Source of the DNA: Ephemerocybe angulata
Taxonomy: Eukaryota; Basidiomycota; Agaricomycetes; Agaricales; Psathyrellaceae
Reading direction: 5' to 3'
NCBI GenBank assembly: GCA_013368325.1
Contig: JAACJK010000110.1
Coordinates: 310,001 to 374,000 of the forward strand
DNA: 64,000 bases
Shown piece by piece: positions 45,654 to 56,918 of this stretch. Below the pieces are notes generated by a model. That model saw only the letters and a list, made by a program, of their open reading frames with translations, was not told the DNA's origin and searched no databases. Numbering within the stretch: position 1 is the stretch's first letter; each line of letters begins with the position of its first letter. The position numbers and the translations under genes are program-made.

Positions 45654-45661
45654 CTCATGAT
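45654..45661. repeat. Target-site duplication of the hAT element, right
   Basis: CTCATGAT, the second copy of the 8 bp target. Removing one copy and the element rejoins the Thr-His-Asp codons of the mannosidase to the following Thr-Ala-Thr. Confidence 0.93.
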
Positions 45662-46496
45662 ACTGCGACGTATGCCTTACGTGTTTTTTCTTTGGGATCT
45701 GGTATCTGACCCGGGAACGTGCTTCACCTTCTTACCCGTCTCCAGTGGACTGTCCCCGGAAATCGTATACTTCCGCATAGCAAGTGATGGGATGGACGCA
45801 TATGAATGGGCGCCTACGGACTGGTATATTCGCGGAGCGCAGTAAGCCTAGTACAGCGTCTTCTCCCGAGCCCTATCTCACCGAGAACCTCGCAGACCCG
45901 GTGTACCACCGCCATACGATGCCCGGTACATGCTTCGGTGCGTGCAATCTAACTTACAGCCTTGGAATTAAAGGGGTCCGAAGTTAATGTCCCTGAAATG
46001 CTCCCTGAAGACCGGAGACAGTTGAATCGCTCTTCATAGCCTATCGATTAACTGGGGATGAGCTCTACAGAGAACACGGCTGGCGGATATTCCAGTCGAT
46101 CGAGAAGCATGCCAAGGTCCCCACCGGAGGTTATGCGACTGTGCTCAATGTCGACGAAAACCCTGCTCAACTGGAAGACAAGATGGAAACATTCTTCCTC
46201 GTAAGAATTTCACTCTTACATGGGCCAGTGCACGGGCGTCTAAATGAAACTGTTTGCAGAGCGAGACCCTGAAGTACCTCTATCTCCTGTTTTCCGACTC
46301 GGATGTGCTCCCATTTGACAGTGAGTTTGAACTCCCTTTTACGGATGACACAGAATAACTTCGTATTGCAGAATATGTGTTTAACACCGAGGTTTGTCGG
46401 ACGAGCTTCCTTGTCTGTGACCAAAACTAACATGTGCTTCAAAAGGCTCACCCTCTACCGATCTTCACCCCCAAGATACCCACCGCTGTTTTCTAA
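45654..46496 (+). pseudogene. ER alpha-1,2-mannosidase (GH47), orphaned 3' part
   Basis: This is the continuation of the gene at 39511 beyond the hAT element. After the duplicated target the frame gives Thr-Ala-Thr, an intron, then GLSPEIVYFRIASDGMDAYE, WAPTDWYIRGAQ, PGVPPPYDARYMLR, PETVESLFIAYRLTGDELY (third catalytic Glu), TGGYATVLNVDENPAQLEDK and METFFLSETLKYLYLLFSDS. The end reads KYVFNTEAHPLPIFTPKIP and stops TAA at 46494-46496. The Thr in FNTEAHP is the calcium ligand of the family. About 156 residues remain, with intact splice sites and no decay, as expected if the insertion is recent. On its own this part has no start codon or promoter. Confidence 0.88.
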
Positions 46497-47458
46497 AGCC
46501 TCTATATCATCACTCGCTCACTGCGATACTGACACTGACATTGATACCACCATCCGATCGTCTATGAGTTGCCCTCCGAGCAAGGCTTGAGATCTTGAAG
46601 AACGTAGACCCAATGACGGTTGGCCACAGTACATGCACAATGAATATTCATTTGTTTCTTCTTTACTTCTGATTTCTACAACACACATACAACATCGACA
46701 ACCACAAAACGAAAAGGGCTCAGCCACCACAAAAAAGCCCCTTGCCAAGCAAAGCAAGCAGCTCGAAACGAAACGAACAAAACCGAGGAACGACCATCAA
46801 AGAGGACCCAAAAAGTTGAAACGAAAGGAAGCATACGAAAACTAGGCAACCGTCAACTCGAGGAAAATGCCAACCGCCCAGCGACGCCATTAGGGTAGAG
46901 CTGAGCGGCCGAACACTCCCCATAATCCCAAAAAACCGAGAATAAACGCAGAAGAAGAAGAACAACTGTTCATGGAAGATAAGCAGTCCAAGATGAATGA
47001 AGATGGGGATGTACAATATCAGGAACACAGAGGAAGGAATGTGGGGACGGCCTGGTAAGCAGGCCGGGCAGGTATACATGAAAGTGGCGATTAATAAAGG
47101 GTCTGGAGCGAAGAGACCAAGGCTCTGATCAAGGAAATGCCCGTATTTAATAAGTAAGGGGGTACGATAGAGAGCAATAAGAATTAAGAGGATAATGTAG
47201 GTCGTGACAAATAAATGGTTGATCGTGAGTCGATGAAGGGGCATGCAAACCTCGACACCGAAAGAGGGGGCCACAAGGCCGGCATGCGGGAGAGCTAGCC
47301 AAAGAAGCTTGAATGAATCGAGTACAGGTAAATTATGATGATGCTAGGCTGACGATGCAGAAAGGTTCAATGCAATGTATGAAGGAATGAATCGGAGGAA
47401 GGAAAATCGAACACTGGTCGTCTCCCAGGAAGAGACTGCCAAAGGCGAACACGAGCGC
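46497..47458. other. Convergent intergenic region
   Basis: 3' flanks of the mannosidase gene and of the minus-strand gene ending at 47459. A 184-codon hydrophobic open frame on the minus strand (46720-47274) lacks an ATG start and is judged 3' UTR (see rejected items). Confidence 0.45.
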
Positions 47459-50134
47459 CTAATACCCAGGCCGCATATACGGTGCAGCCGAGTACGCAAC
47501 CGGCGGCGGCAAATGCCTCGACGCAGGCCTCGACACCGGGCTCCCGCCCGTACTCCTCGACTGCCCAACCCACGCCGGCACATACGCCTGGTTCATATTC
47601 ATCGACATGCGCGGCGTCGCGCTCGCCCCACCGCCCGGATATCCACCCAAGTGCATAATATTAGACGGCACAGGGGACGCAATCCCGCTCATGCTGCCGG
47701 GTGGCATGGAGTACGATGGTGCAAGGTGCGGGATGACCGGCGGGGACGGAGTGTGGGAGGGGTATCCGGACACCGAGGTGTTGGGGTCGGAGGACGCGTG
47801 CTGCATAAATCCCAGGCTCTCCAGGAGCGGCTGCAGGGGCACGACGGGCGTCTGTTCGTCGTATGCCCGGTCCGCGTGCTCGTGATGCGACTTTCGCTTG
47901 CTGTGCGCGGCGTGCGGAGCGGGCTGGGCGAGCGCGGGCTCGTCTGCCTTAGCTAGGGGACCGATCCAGGGGGACTTTCTGTTCTTAGCGAACGAGCGGT
48001 GCTGCGATCGCGCCGAAGTGTTGCGTTCGAGTCTATTTCGAATGTCCATGTGAGAATGCAGCCTTCGTACTGAATGCGGGGAAATAAGGTGCTTACCCGT
48101 GCCAGGAGAGACCTTCGCGAGGGAACTTGTCTCCTAAGAGCACTATCAAGAACTCGTGCTTCATATCGGCCTCCTCCCAGTCAGAGTCTAGGTCGTCTCG
48201 GGCGTCAGAGCGGCTCGAGCCCGATGACCCGCTCGAACGTGTCTCCGTGGAATAAACGCTGGCTGATGACTTCATCACAGGAGCCAAGCCGGATCTGAAG
48301 CAAACCGGAGTCCATGAGAAACGCTGCAATATTGCGGCTTTATCGAAAAGAAGACCTACGAGTCGGTTCCAATTTGAAAGTGCGTCGGGGTCTTCGAATC
48401 CGGGGGTATAACAGCTAGAAATGGAGCTTAGGTTTAGCTTTCTGCTAGGGAATGGAACGCGAGCTAAGAATGACGAACAGATGACAGGGGCACCGTTCTC
48501 CTGTTCTCTCCTCAGGTGCTTGGACTCATAGTTATCAGGGTCGGCGAGCGGCACTTCTGTTCATGCCAATTCAGTATGGGTTTCACGGATGCTTGGGCGG
48601 CGCGACGTACCAACTTCCGATAACCTAAGAAACGCGAGGACACGTTAAGGATTGCTGGAAACCGTTGATATATGTACGAAAACAACTCACATGGACAAAC
48701 GATCAGGGTTGGTGACCATCAACGGCACTAGATGCCCATTAGCCTTAGAGTCACAGTCCCACTAATTGAAGAGGACTACGCACCTCGATTTCCCCGTGGT
48801 ACACCGCGAACCATAGTCAAATATGGCAGAGAGATGACACTCGAGGTCGCTGAGCTGTCCGCGAAAGTGGATGTTAGCTCACAAGCCAAGGGAGAGATGC
48901 AAGCCAGAAGTCTACTCACACAGGTGGTTCCGGGCTTGTTCCTCCAGTCGCTGAGCGCATCAGACAATATATCAGAATCCATTGCCCACAAGGTCAAGTC
49001 GATCCGAGAGCACTAACCTGGCGGTGTCGGGGGATCAGCTTGCGGGGGAGGAAGCTTGATGTTCGGAGGCCGAGACTTCCTTGGAGAGCTTGGGCTCCGC
49101 GTGCGATCTCTCTTGGAGGACTTGCTCTTGCTCGAACGATGGCTGCGGTGAGAAGAGTGACTGGAAGTCGAACCGGCGCGTCTGCAAAGTCGGTCTGGGG
49201 TCAGGAGGGGGATGTGGGGTAAGCGATCATGACGCACTTGAGTTGCTTAAAATCCTTGTCAATCCTCCTCGCGACGCGTCGGAATTCGTCGTCCAACGAC
49301 TTGACTTCGTGTTCTAGAGTGGTAGAGGCATATTGAGCATCTATCCAATGATACTGTCGCATTCCGGTCACCTTTCAAATCGCGGTATTGCTACAAGTCG
49401 ATGGAACTGGGGTTAGAGCGCGCCGGAGACGAAGGTGACAGGTGTGGAGCGACGTACAGATTTTCCCCGCCATGTCATGTAGTAGTCCACAATCTGTCGA
49501 TCGTAGTCCCAAACTGAGACTGCAAATACGATCGCCTTCGATTCGATGCTGCCGTGCGACTGGGTGCTGCGCGCCTCGATGTCCAGATGACCACTGCATA
49601 TGTGGGCAATGGGTCAGCGACAGCAGCCACGACCAGAACACACTTTAGCTTGAGGACGCACCCAAGATACTTGACGAAGAACGAGGAAGCTTCGTTCCCG
49701 GTGAGAATCTGCACGTTCTCCTCCTGCCGATGTGCTCTGCCCTCCAAGTACTCCGGCGGACATTTGGAGTGGCGGACCCTTTCCCCACCCACTTGTCGTA
49801 GCGCAGAGAGGACTTGGTTATTGTCCTTCGCCTTCGGCGTGATGGGTGTCGCAGAGTTCGAGTTCGATGGGGAAGTGGAAGCCGTGGAGATCACACTCGT
49901 CGCAGCCGTGCCCTTGCTGGTGATGGACGTCCGGTGCTCCCGCTCACGTTTCGTTCGTGTCGTGGACTCGGACGAAGTCGATACCGAGGTATTCGAGGAC
50001 GAAGATGTCGATTTCCCGCTATGTGTCGACGCCGAGGAGGATGAGGAGGACGACTTCTTCTTCTCGCCGCGCTCGGAGTGCGAGCTCGACGCTCGTGATG
50101 AGATATGGGGTTCGGGATCGTAATGCATGTGCAT
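47459..50134 (-). CDS. Low-complexity protein of unknown function
   Basis: A minus-strand gene with about ten exons. The first ATG in frame is at 50134 (MHMHYDPEPHISSRASSSHS). The N-terminus is a long Ser/Thr-rich and Lys-rich tract. An ordered part follows: CPPEYLEGRAHRQEENVQIL, FFVKYLGGHLDIEARSTQS, AIVFAVSVWDYDRQIVDYYM, TWRGKSQYRDLKEHEVKSLD and DEFRRVARRIDKDFKQLK. Next come an RS-like linker (SSHSSHRSHRSSKSKSSKRD), LSDLECHLSAIFDYGSR, PLMVTNPDRLSM and PLADPDNYESKHLRREQENG. The last exon (47459-48024) is Pro/Ser-rich and ends PYMRPGY. I do not recognise the ordered domain. Splice junctions join in frame where checked, but exons between 48.5 and 49.0 kb are the least certain. A TATA-like ctatatatcc lies near 50300 upstream. 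Confidence 0.6.
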
Positions 50135-51044
50135 ATGGTGGTGGATAGGAGAAAACTGCAACTGCCGGGCGCTGTTGAAAAAATGGACGTGACTTGGAGC
50201 TCGACGGGCGTGACGTACAGGTCGGGCTGGGGATCGTGGGGGGCCTCACGGAGACCTCAAGGACGTCGATAGAGGCGTTCAGCCCGGGGTAGAGAGAGGA
50301 TATATAGAGCTTGCGCAGCAGCGAGAGGGGAAAGACCGAGAAAGAGTAAGTGGCAGCAGAGTTACGATGCGGATTATATGTAGCAGCAGACGTCAAAGCC
50401 CGCCCACAAGGGCTATAAGGATAATAATGGCCACTGTGGCCGGAGACCATCAGGGTCCGAAACCAGGTGAACCAATCCGTTTGTGCCAAACTGCTTCCGC
50501 GACCTGATCCTGCCTTTGGCGCTCATCCCACCAATCAGCCGGAAGTCTTCTGTAGCGACGAGAAAGACCGTCGAGGGTTAGCAACGATTCGAGGAGCTCA
50601 TTCATCAACAAAGGCTAGCGAGCCCATGTGTAGCCATGTGTCCAACATGAGTTAGCCTTTTTGCCGTCGCATGTAAGTACCTTCAACTCTGCATTGGCCA
50701 CCGTTGCGATCGTCTAATCGCCCAACTGCTGCGTCGGCAACGAGACGGAAGCCCCGCTAGTCACTTGACAAACGGAAAGACCACGATTCATTATGCACAA
50801 TGGACCACAGAAAGAGCTAGCCGCGTTGGCAGCCCAGCGCCAGTTACCTGGGCACAATGGCAGACACCGCCAGTGCCACTCTACCTATGCCCATCCCAAT
50901 AGGCCACGGGCCCAATCGCACCGGTGCAGTTCGAGATGCGCGCCAGGCCACTCCCGGATCCGAGGTTGTGGCGAATCGCACTCTGCATCATTCCACCTAT
51001 CATCATCTCAATGAATTCGTCGTCGTTGGAATTGGCTTCAGATA

Positions 51045-51185
51045 AGCACACCAACGGGCGTTTTGCGTTCATACACTCTCTCTGTCGATGTCTCTGGATC
51101 CAAGTGGTGAAACAATGTGGTGTAAATAAGACTCAGGACATGGAGCTGCAAGACATTGAACGTTCCTGATATAAGCCTGCCAGGT
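51045..51185. repeat. Duplicated promoter segment, copy 1
   Basis: Begins caccaacgggcgttttgcgt and is about 90% identical by eye to 53305-53450; both end in a GATATAAG box. Confidence 0.8.
51170..51175 (+). promoter_or_regulatory. TATA box of the protease-like gene
   Basis: TATAAG in gttcctgatataagcc, 145 bp before the ATG at 51315; the same box is kept in the duplicated copy at 53425-53430. Confidence 0.5.
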
Positions 51186-51314
51186 TTTAGCCATCATGAT
51201 GGCCCTCTTCCTACTCTTGCCAACCTCCTTGCACTCGCTTCTATTCCCTTGTCACCATACACAGCCCTCATTCTGCGGTCTTTCTGAAACAAATCGAGCC
51301 TTTTCCAGACCAGG

Positions 51315-53214
51315 ATGTCTCAACAAGAATCGACCAACGCGAATCCCTCTGGCAACACTTTCTCCGAGTCCAAACATGAAATCTCGCGGCTCGAGAGGGA
51401 CTGTTATTACTTTGGCGTCAGCGGACGACGACCTGGCCCTAAGCTCGTCTACAGGACGTCTACAGATGTCTTCCGGAACCGTGTAGTTGTTGGGCAATTC
51501 ACCTACATTTGCGAGATGCAACTACTCCCTGTCTACGGGCACGACAAACTCAGCAAGCTTTGGAACACGATTCTGGAGGAGGTACGTGACACTATTCGAA
51601 GCGTTGCAGTTCTTCGGGCTGACACAGGTTCCAAGACTGTAAAACTTCTCGACAAGCGGGAAATAAAGTTCACCTCCATCGACCTCGCCCGCTTTAGGTG
51701 GAGCGAGGAAGACAGAGTGCCCACCACTAATACGGTTACCTCTCGCATTACTATATGGATTGGAGTGCTGCCAGGGTCCACCACCACCGAGGCAGCATTT
51801 CACTCCTCTCAGGGCATCCTCGAGCTCCTCAAGCAGCACGAGATCGACGACCTCGACGTAGCGTTTCGCGAATCAGTAGTCCGTTCCCTCGTGATGAGCG
51901 ACCAACGCTTAGAAGCGATATTCTATCAGAACCTCCGCTGCAGCTCCGAGCTGTTCGCACCCGAGTATGAACCCCACCACGACCAGAATGTCATAGACTG
52001 GGCCACCACCTCCCTTAGCCTGCCCATCGCAGGCCGCAAGACTTTGCACATCCAGGGTTCTCTGGGATTCTATTTCCGAGTTGGTAGCGACCTCTACGGC
52101 GTCACTGCACGCCATGTTCTGTTCCCCCAGGAGGAAGGGAATATGCCTTACAAACACGTCGGTGAGTTCGTCTCCTCGCTTAAGATGGGTGCAATACCAA
52201 CCACACCTAACTAGCTCCGGCACCCGAGAGAGAGGTCGTTCTGATGTCTGAACGAGCCTATGAGGACTTCCTAACATCCATCAGGAATCGAGAAAGGGAT
52301 CTGGCCGTCACTGTCGAATATGAGCAGAGACGAGCTACAACACAGAGGGCACAAGCTGAAACTGGTGACGAGCGAGCAGCAATCGCCCTGGAGAGCATCG
52401 AAGCTGAAATCGAGCGCAAGAACAAGGCCATCGAGGCCCTCGACGCGTTCCGAGCCAAAATCAGGGATTTCCGGTGGAGTTGGGATGTGGACATGCGGGT
52501 CATTGGCCATGTTGTCTGGGCCCCTCCAATTAGTGGCAACAATCCTCCCTACGGCTATACCCAAGACCTCTGCGTCATCAAGCTCGACAAGTCCAAGTTT
52601 GCAGCCAATTTCAGAGGAAATGTGATCGATCTGTGTCATGGTACGTACTGTCCTACTAGACCAATGGTGTGTGTTGAACCTAAGGCCTAACCGCTCTCTT
52701 TCCAGGCCGCAACTTAGAAAGGACCATTGATTTCTGGTGGCGAATTCACCCTCGACATGGCGCGCCCTCCAACTTTGAACTCCCCTTGGACTATCTGTAC
52801 AAGCTCCAACGTGTTCTCACCCCCGCTCAGCTCAAGCAACCTAACACTCAGGATTCGAATGGCGATCCAGTGCGATTCGTGTTTCAGAAAGGGCACACAA
52901 GTGGCTTGACGATTGGTCCTCTCAACGGGTTCGAGTCTCATGTACGCCGCTACAGCCTCCTCGGCAGCTTCGACTCTATTGAAGCAGCAGTCTACGCATA
53001 TGACACCAAGTCCGGTCCCTTCTCCCAATGCGGGGACTCTGGGGCCGTAATCGCAGGTGATGAGCAGGAGTTTGGGCTACAGCTCACTAGTGGTGCTGGT
53101 TCCGGTAATATTGAATTGACCGACATCACTTACTGCACGCCCATGTTCTGGCTTTGGAACCATGTTATCAAGCCCGAGTTTCCTGGTGCTGAGCTCTATT
53201 TCGACGCGATCTAG
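51315..53214 (+). CDS. Putative PA-clan (trypsin-fold) peptidase with coiled-coil insert
   Basis: Three exons, 51315-52161, 52215-52640 and 52706-53214, give 593 residues. Residues 1-195 form a conserved N-terminal module (RDCYYFGVSGRRPGPKLVYR, DLARFRWSEEDRV, TSRITIWIGVLPGSTTTEAA). From residue 245 the sequence has the marks of a chymotrypsin-like fold: GVTARHVLFP (His267), GYTQDLCVIKLD (Asp400) and QCGDSGAVIAG (Ser536), in the order His-Asp-Ser. Between His and Asp lies a strongly helical charged segment (residues about 293-367), probably a coiled-coil hairpin. No signal peptide is present, so it is likely intracellular. This assignment rests on motifs, not on a recognised family; the protein could instead be a non-catalytic relative. 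A truncated tandem copy follows at 53575. Confidence 0.7.
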
Positions 53215-53304
53215 GTCCCTAGTTTTCTTCGCTCGGGTGAAAGACTTCCCCCCTCTACAAGTAATCTTTGTACTCATTTTCAAATGAACCCGTTCTGGAT
53301 CTCC

Positions 53305-53450
53305 ACCAACGGGCGTTTTGCGTTCATATACTCTCTCTGTCTATGTCTCTGGATCCCGGTGGCGAAACAATATGGTGTAAATGAGACTCAGGGCATGGAG
53401 TTTCAAGACATTGAACGTTCTTGATATAAGCACTGCCAGGTGTTAGCCCT
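53305..53450. repeat. Duplicated promoter segment, copy 2
   Basis: A copy of 51045-51185, upstream of the truncated gene, with TATAAG at 53425-53430. Confidence 0.8.
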
Positions 53451-53574
53451 CTCCTCCACTTGCCCAGCCTAGCTTGCCAACCTCTGACTTGCATTCGCCT
53501 CTATTCCCTTGTCACCATACACAACCCTCGTTTCGCGGTCTTTTTCAAACAAATCTAATCTTTTCCAGACCACG

Positions 53575-54156
53575 ATGTCTCAACAAGAATTGACCAAGGG
53601 GAATTCCTCTGGCAACGCTTCGTCCGAGTCCATACCTGAAATCTCACAGCTCGAGAGGGATCTTTATTACTTTGGCGTCAGCAGTGGCGGACGAGGCCCT
53701 AAGCTCGTCTACAGGACGTCTACAGACGTCTTCCAGGGCCCTACTGGGCCACACAACCGCACTCGCACTACGCAACTAGTCCCTATCTCCGGACACAGCA
53801 AACTCAGCAACGGCGACCTTTGGAACACGATTCTGGAGGAGGTACGTGACGCTACTCGGAGGGTTGCAAAAGTTCTGCGGTCTGACACAGGGTTCAAGAC
53901 TGTAAAGATTTTAGACAAGCACGAAATAAAGTTTACATCCATCGACCCCGTCCGCTTTGCGTGGGACGATTATAACGAGGATGGCAGCGAAACGCGCGTT
54001 ACCTCTCGCTTTACTATCTGGATTGGAGTGCTGCCAGAGTCCACCACCACCGAGGCAGCTTTCCACGCCTCTCAGGGCATCCTCGAACTCCTGAAGCAGC
54101 ACGAGATCGACGACCTCGACGTAGCGTTTCGCGAATCGGTAGTAAGGCAGCTGTGA
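53575..54156 (+). CDS. Truncated tandem copy of the protease-like gene
   Basis: It starts MSQQELTKGNSSGNASSESI and aligns with residues 1-195 of the 51315 gene throughout, with several small in-frame insertions (for example SSGGRGP and NGDLW). It stops right after DVAFRESVVRQL, 193 residues. The part carrying the His, Asp and Ser triad is gone. About 70 bp past the stop, sequence like the 3' flank of the full gene resumes (ttcttcgcttgggtgaagg, and actcatttcaaatgaac at 54338). The copy therefore arose by duplication and internal deletion. It keeps promoter, start and an open N-terminal module, so it may still make a short protein. Confidence 0.7.
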   Translation: MSQQELTKGNSSGNASSESIPEISQLERDLYYFGVSSGGRGPKLVYRTSTDVFQGPTGPHNRTRTTQLVPISGHSKLSNGDLWNTILEEVRDATRRVAKVLRSDTGFKTVKILDKHEIKFTSIDPVRFAWDDYNEDGSETRVTSRFTIWIGVLPESTTTEAAFHASQGILELLKQHEIDDLDVAFRESVVRQL

Positions 54157-55631
54157 ACCCGGCGGTTGCCAATGATCTCAACTCGACGGTGAAGAAGAAG
54201 AAGAAGAAGGCCCCATTTTTGAGGCCCATACCTTTCTTCGCTTGGGTGAAGGAGGGTTACTGTCGGAAATGCTTGGACTCTCATATGTTTCCCTCCACAG
54301 TGGCATACTTCCCCCCTCTAAAAGTATTCTCTGTACTCATTTCAAATGAACCAGTTCTTGACATCTGAGCCGCGCGTGATGCAGAATTCAATTCTTGGGT
54401 CGGACTGCGCTAATCCTGCTCCAGTGGTTCACGAGGTGCGAGGCTAACACGTTAAGACAGGAGGCGAAGGTTCCGAATCGTCAAGACGAATACCACAGCA
54501 CACTTCTCAACTTCTACATACATACGAACTTCTGCAAACGAGGGGTGAGATCAACCAACAGTATTAGATCTTCTTCGACAATCTGCTTACCGGTACCCTG
54601 TGTCAGGAGCTGAGTTGAATGGGGAAGGAAGGAACGTTGATGAAAATGACGTCCACACAAAGTAGCACAAAGTGAGAGGAAAGCACGAGGCGCGCGTGCC
54701 TACTACGCAACAAAAAAATACAAAAAGCACGGAAAAGAGCGCAAAGAAACAAAAGTCGCCCCGCACCTACCTAGCGACAGACGCGTCACCTTGTATTCAA
54801 ACGCACCCACAAACGCACATACGCGAGGGAAAGAGAATGACAATACAAACGAACCAAACCACTTGGTGCGACACGAGGATTCGCCAACTGCCGTTCGTCC
54901 TCGCCTGTTTGAGTCAGATTTTGGCGCCGAATGATCGTCTCAATCTCGGAAAGCAGGTCAATCGATAAGATTAAAGACACCATGGTCGACGCTCGACGCT
55001 TTGCAATCCTTCCGAGGCAAACCGGGCTTCGTGTAAGCGCCTGTGCAATAGAAGCACCTCCGTTGACAGTCTTGCACTGCGTGACGTTGATACTCGCCAC
55101 TGCGCCAGCACTTTTGAATGTGCTGTGGAGAAACACGAGCCACCTGGCCACCTAGGATGTGATAGAGCTCGGATGATGTCCCAAACCGAAGGCCAAACTA
55201 GTTAATGTTGAACATCCGAATCGGAAACTCACTGGAAGCAATTCAAAGGCCAATATGCCGACTTTCCGCATATTCAACGCGCAAGCTGCAAAAGGCTAGA
55301 TGACACCTATACCTGTACCTGTCCCGGAGTTTATCAGCGTCGGAAGCCAGAGCAAAGCAAAGTGTAAAGCGTGAAGACAGTAGGAGATAGATAACATTCC
55401 GAAGTCATAAGAATCGTCACAAAGTTACACACAATTACCAGGAGCGGGGGGAAATCAAGGGAACCGTAAGGCGAAGGGTATAGATGAGAAGGTATCTGTC
55501 TGCATGCTCGCGAAAGCGTACAGGAACAGGGAAATAAAGTGGTCGACGTTTGATGTCGAAAATGACGCGTGCCCCGCAAAGCTGGCACGCTTTAATCGCA
55601 GGTTGACGGCGGTAGAAGGCTTGAACCGCGT
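54157..55631. other. Intergenic region
   Basis: It includes a (GAA)n run near 54193-54210 (gaagaagaagaagaagaagg) and the 3' flank of the truncated gene. A minus-strand stretch near 54860-54990 reads DLLSEIETIIRRQNLTQTGE but has no clear start or splice partners. No gene called. Confidence 0.4.
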
Positions 55632-56918
55632 TCAAACCTGGAAGGGTTGACGAAACAGCATTTAGCTTCATAAATCCAGAAACAGAATAAACCAGCTCAC
55701 CAAGCTGAGCTCAAGTGTCCAGACGCGACGCGCCCATAGTTTTACAGTAGACGCGGGGGATGTTTCCGTCGCCGCCAAATCCACGTCCATTCCGTCCCAC
55801 CAGCACTTCCGCTACAACCACAACGACGCAAGAGAAAGATCCATATTAGACAAAGCTCGGTAACACAAGACGATCGAAAAGCTACGCACTGCGGGTTTCC
55901 TCCAGAACAGCAACAGCTTCTGAGCCGTCGCCATCTGCGAGTAGTCGATATCCGCGGGCTTCTCGCCATTCGGGTAGTGGTGAATGCCCGTCTTCAACAG
56001 CACCAACGCTATTGACGAAATACAGCATCTCGAGGGCTCGAGAGCCCTATAGCCCCACTCATCGTCTCGGTCGAAGCCACTGTGCACGGAACAAACGCAA
56101 CGAGGCAAATACATGATCAGAATGGATGTCCAAATGCGCGCCGCCACGCATAGAAGAACGAACGGTCGATCGACCAGACCACACACCTCATGCACAACAT
56201 ATCAATGAGATGCTGCTCAGCCACGTTGTTCTCCTTGTTCACGTTCCTCTGGAGCGCAGTGAAGATATTTCGCCTATCAATAAGGTAGTCGCCCGACCGC
56301 CGCTTGATGTCCAGCAGCTTCTCGTTGGCAATCCCATTCTGGTCCGTCAAGGGGCTGCCGTCGTTCGGCGGGATGGAGAAGTACTCCAGCTCCTCGCGCA
56401 GCACGATGATCGCCTGCTTCGAGAGCAGCGGGTTCTGCGAGCTCGTGGGCCCAAAGTCCGCCGACGAGTCCAGCAGGTGCGCCTGGGCGCTCAGGAGGCC
56501 CGCCGACGTCGAGTTTCCGTAGAACACCTCAGACGCGTTCCGGAAGAAGTTGAGCACGTATTGAAAGCAGTCTGGGTCGAACTGGATTGCACACACGCAA
56601 ACAAGTCCATGTCAATAGGCGCTGTAGGGAGTAGTAGAACGAATGGAGACGCACGTCAACACCATACACTTCCTCGTCCTCATCATCGCCTCCCCCGTCC
56701 GACAGCGCAACGCTCTGCCTGCTCAGAACCAGCCCGTTGGGGAAGAGACACAGCAGTACAGACTCCGGGAGGTTCATAATTGTTTCTCGATCGACCTCGA
56801 ATCGCTTGCCACGCAGATCCAGAAACAGCCGTGTCAACAGTTGCGGCTGCAGGCTCGACACCGCAGGCGCCGAATGCTGCGACACCTGCGTTATGGGCGA
56901 GTTGTTCATGTTGGCCAT
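55632..56918 (-). CDS. Whi2/BTB-like regulatory protein
   Basis: Exons 56655-56918, 56187-56581, 55890-56079 and 55701-55811, plus a possible 6-nt last exon at 55632-55637 that adds Val and a stop. If the last intron is retained the frame ends at 55668 instead. It starts MANMNNSPITQVSQHS. A BTB/T1-like fold is suggested by LLTRLFLDLRGKRFEVDRET, IMNLPESVLLCLFPNGLVL and FDPDCFQYVLNFFRNASEVF. A C-terminal half follows with VLREELEYFSIPP, DEWGYRALEPSRCCISSIAL and LWARRVWTLELSLV. This arrangement is that of fungal Whi2-related proteins, which act in stress and nutrient signalling with a phosphatase partner in yeast. The assignment is by motif resemblance. Confidence 0.68.

Larger units (their letters stand above)
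50135..51314. other. Divergent intergenic region
   Basis: Promoter region of the unknown gene (minus) and of the protease-like gene (plus). Part of it (about 51045-51185) is repeated at about 53305-53450 upstream of the truncated tandem copy. No gene seen. Confidence 0.5.

Noticed and set aside
46720..47274. Hydrophobic open frame of 184 codons, minus strand
   Set aside because: It begins with a non-ATG codon, lies in the 3' flank of the gene ending at 47459, and its hydrophobicity reflects purine-rich plus-strand sequence.
54786..55151. 121-codon open frame on the minus strand with a protein-like segment
   Set aside because: No ATG start, no splice partners and no family match; left as intergenic with low certainty.
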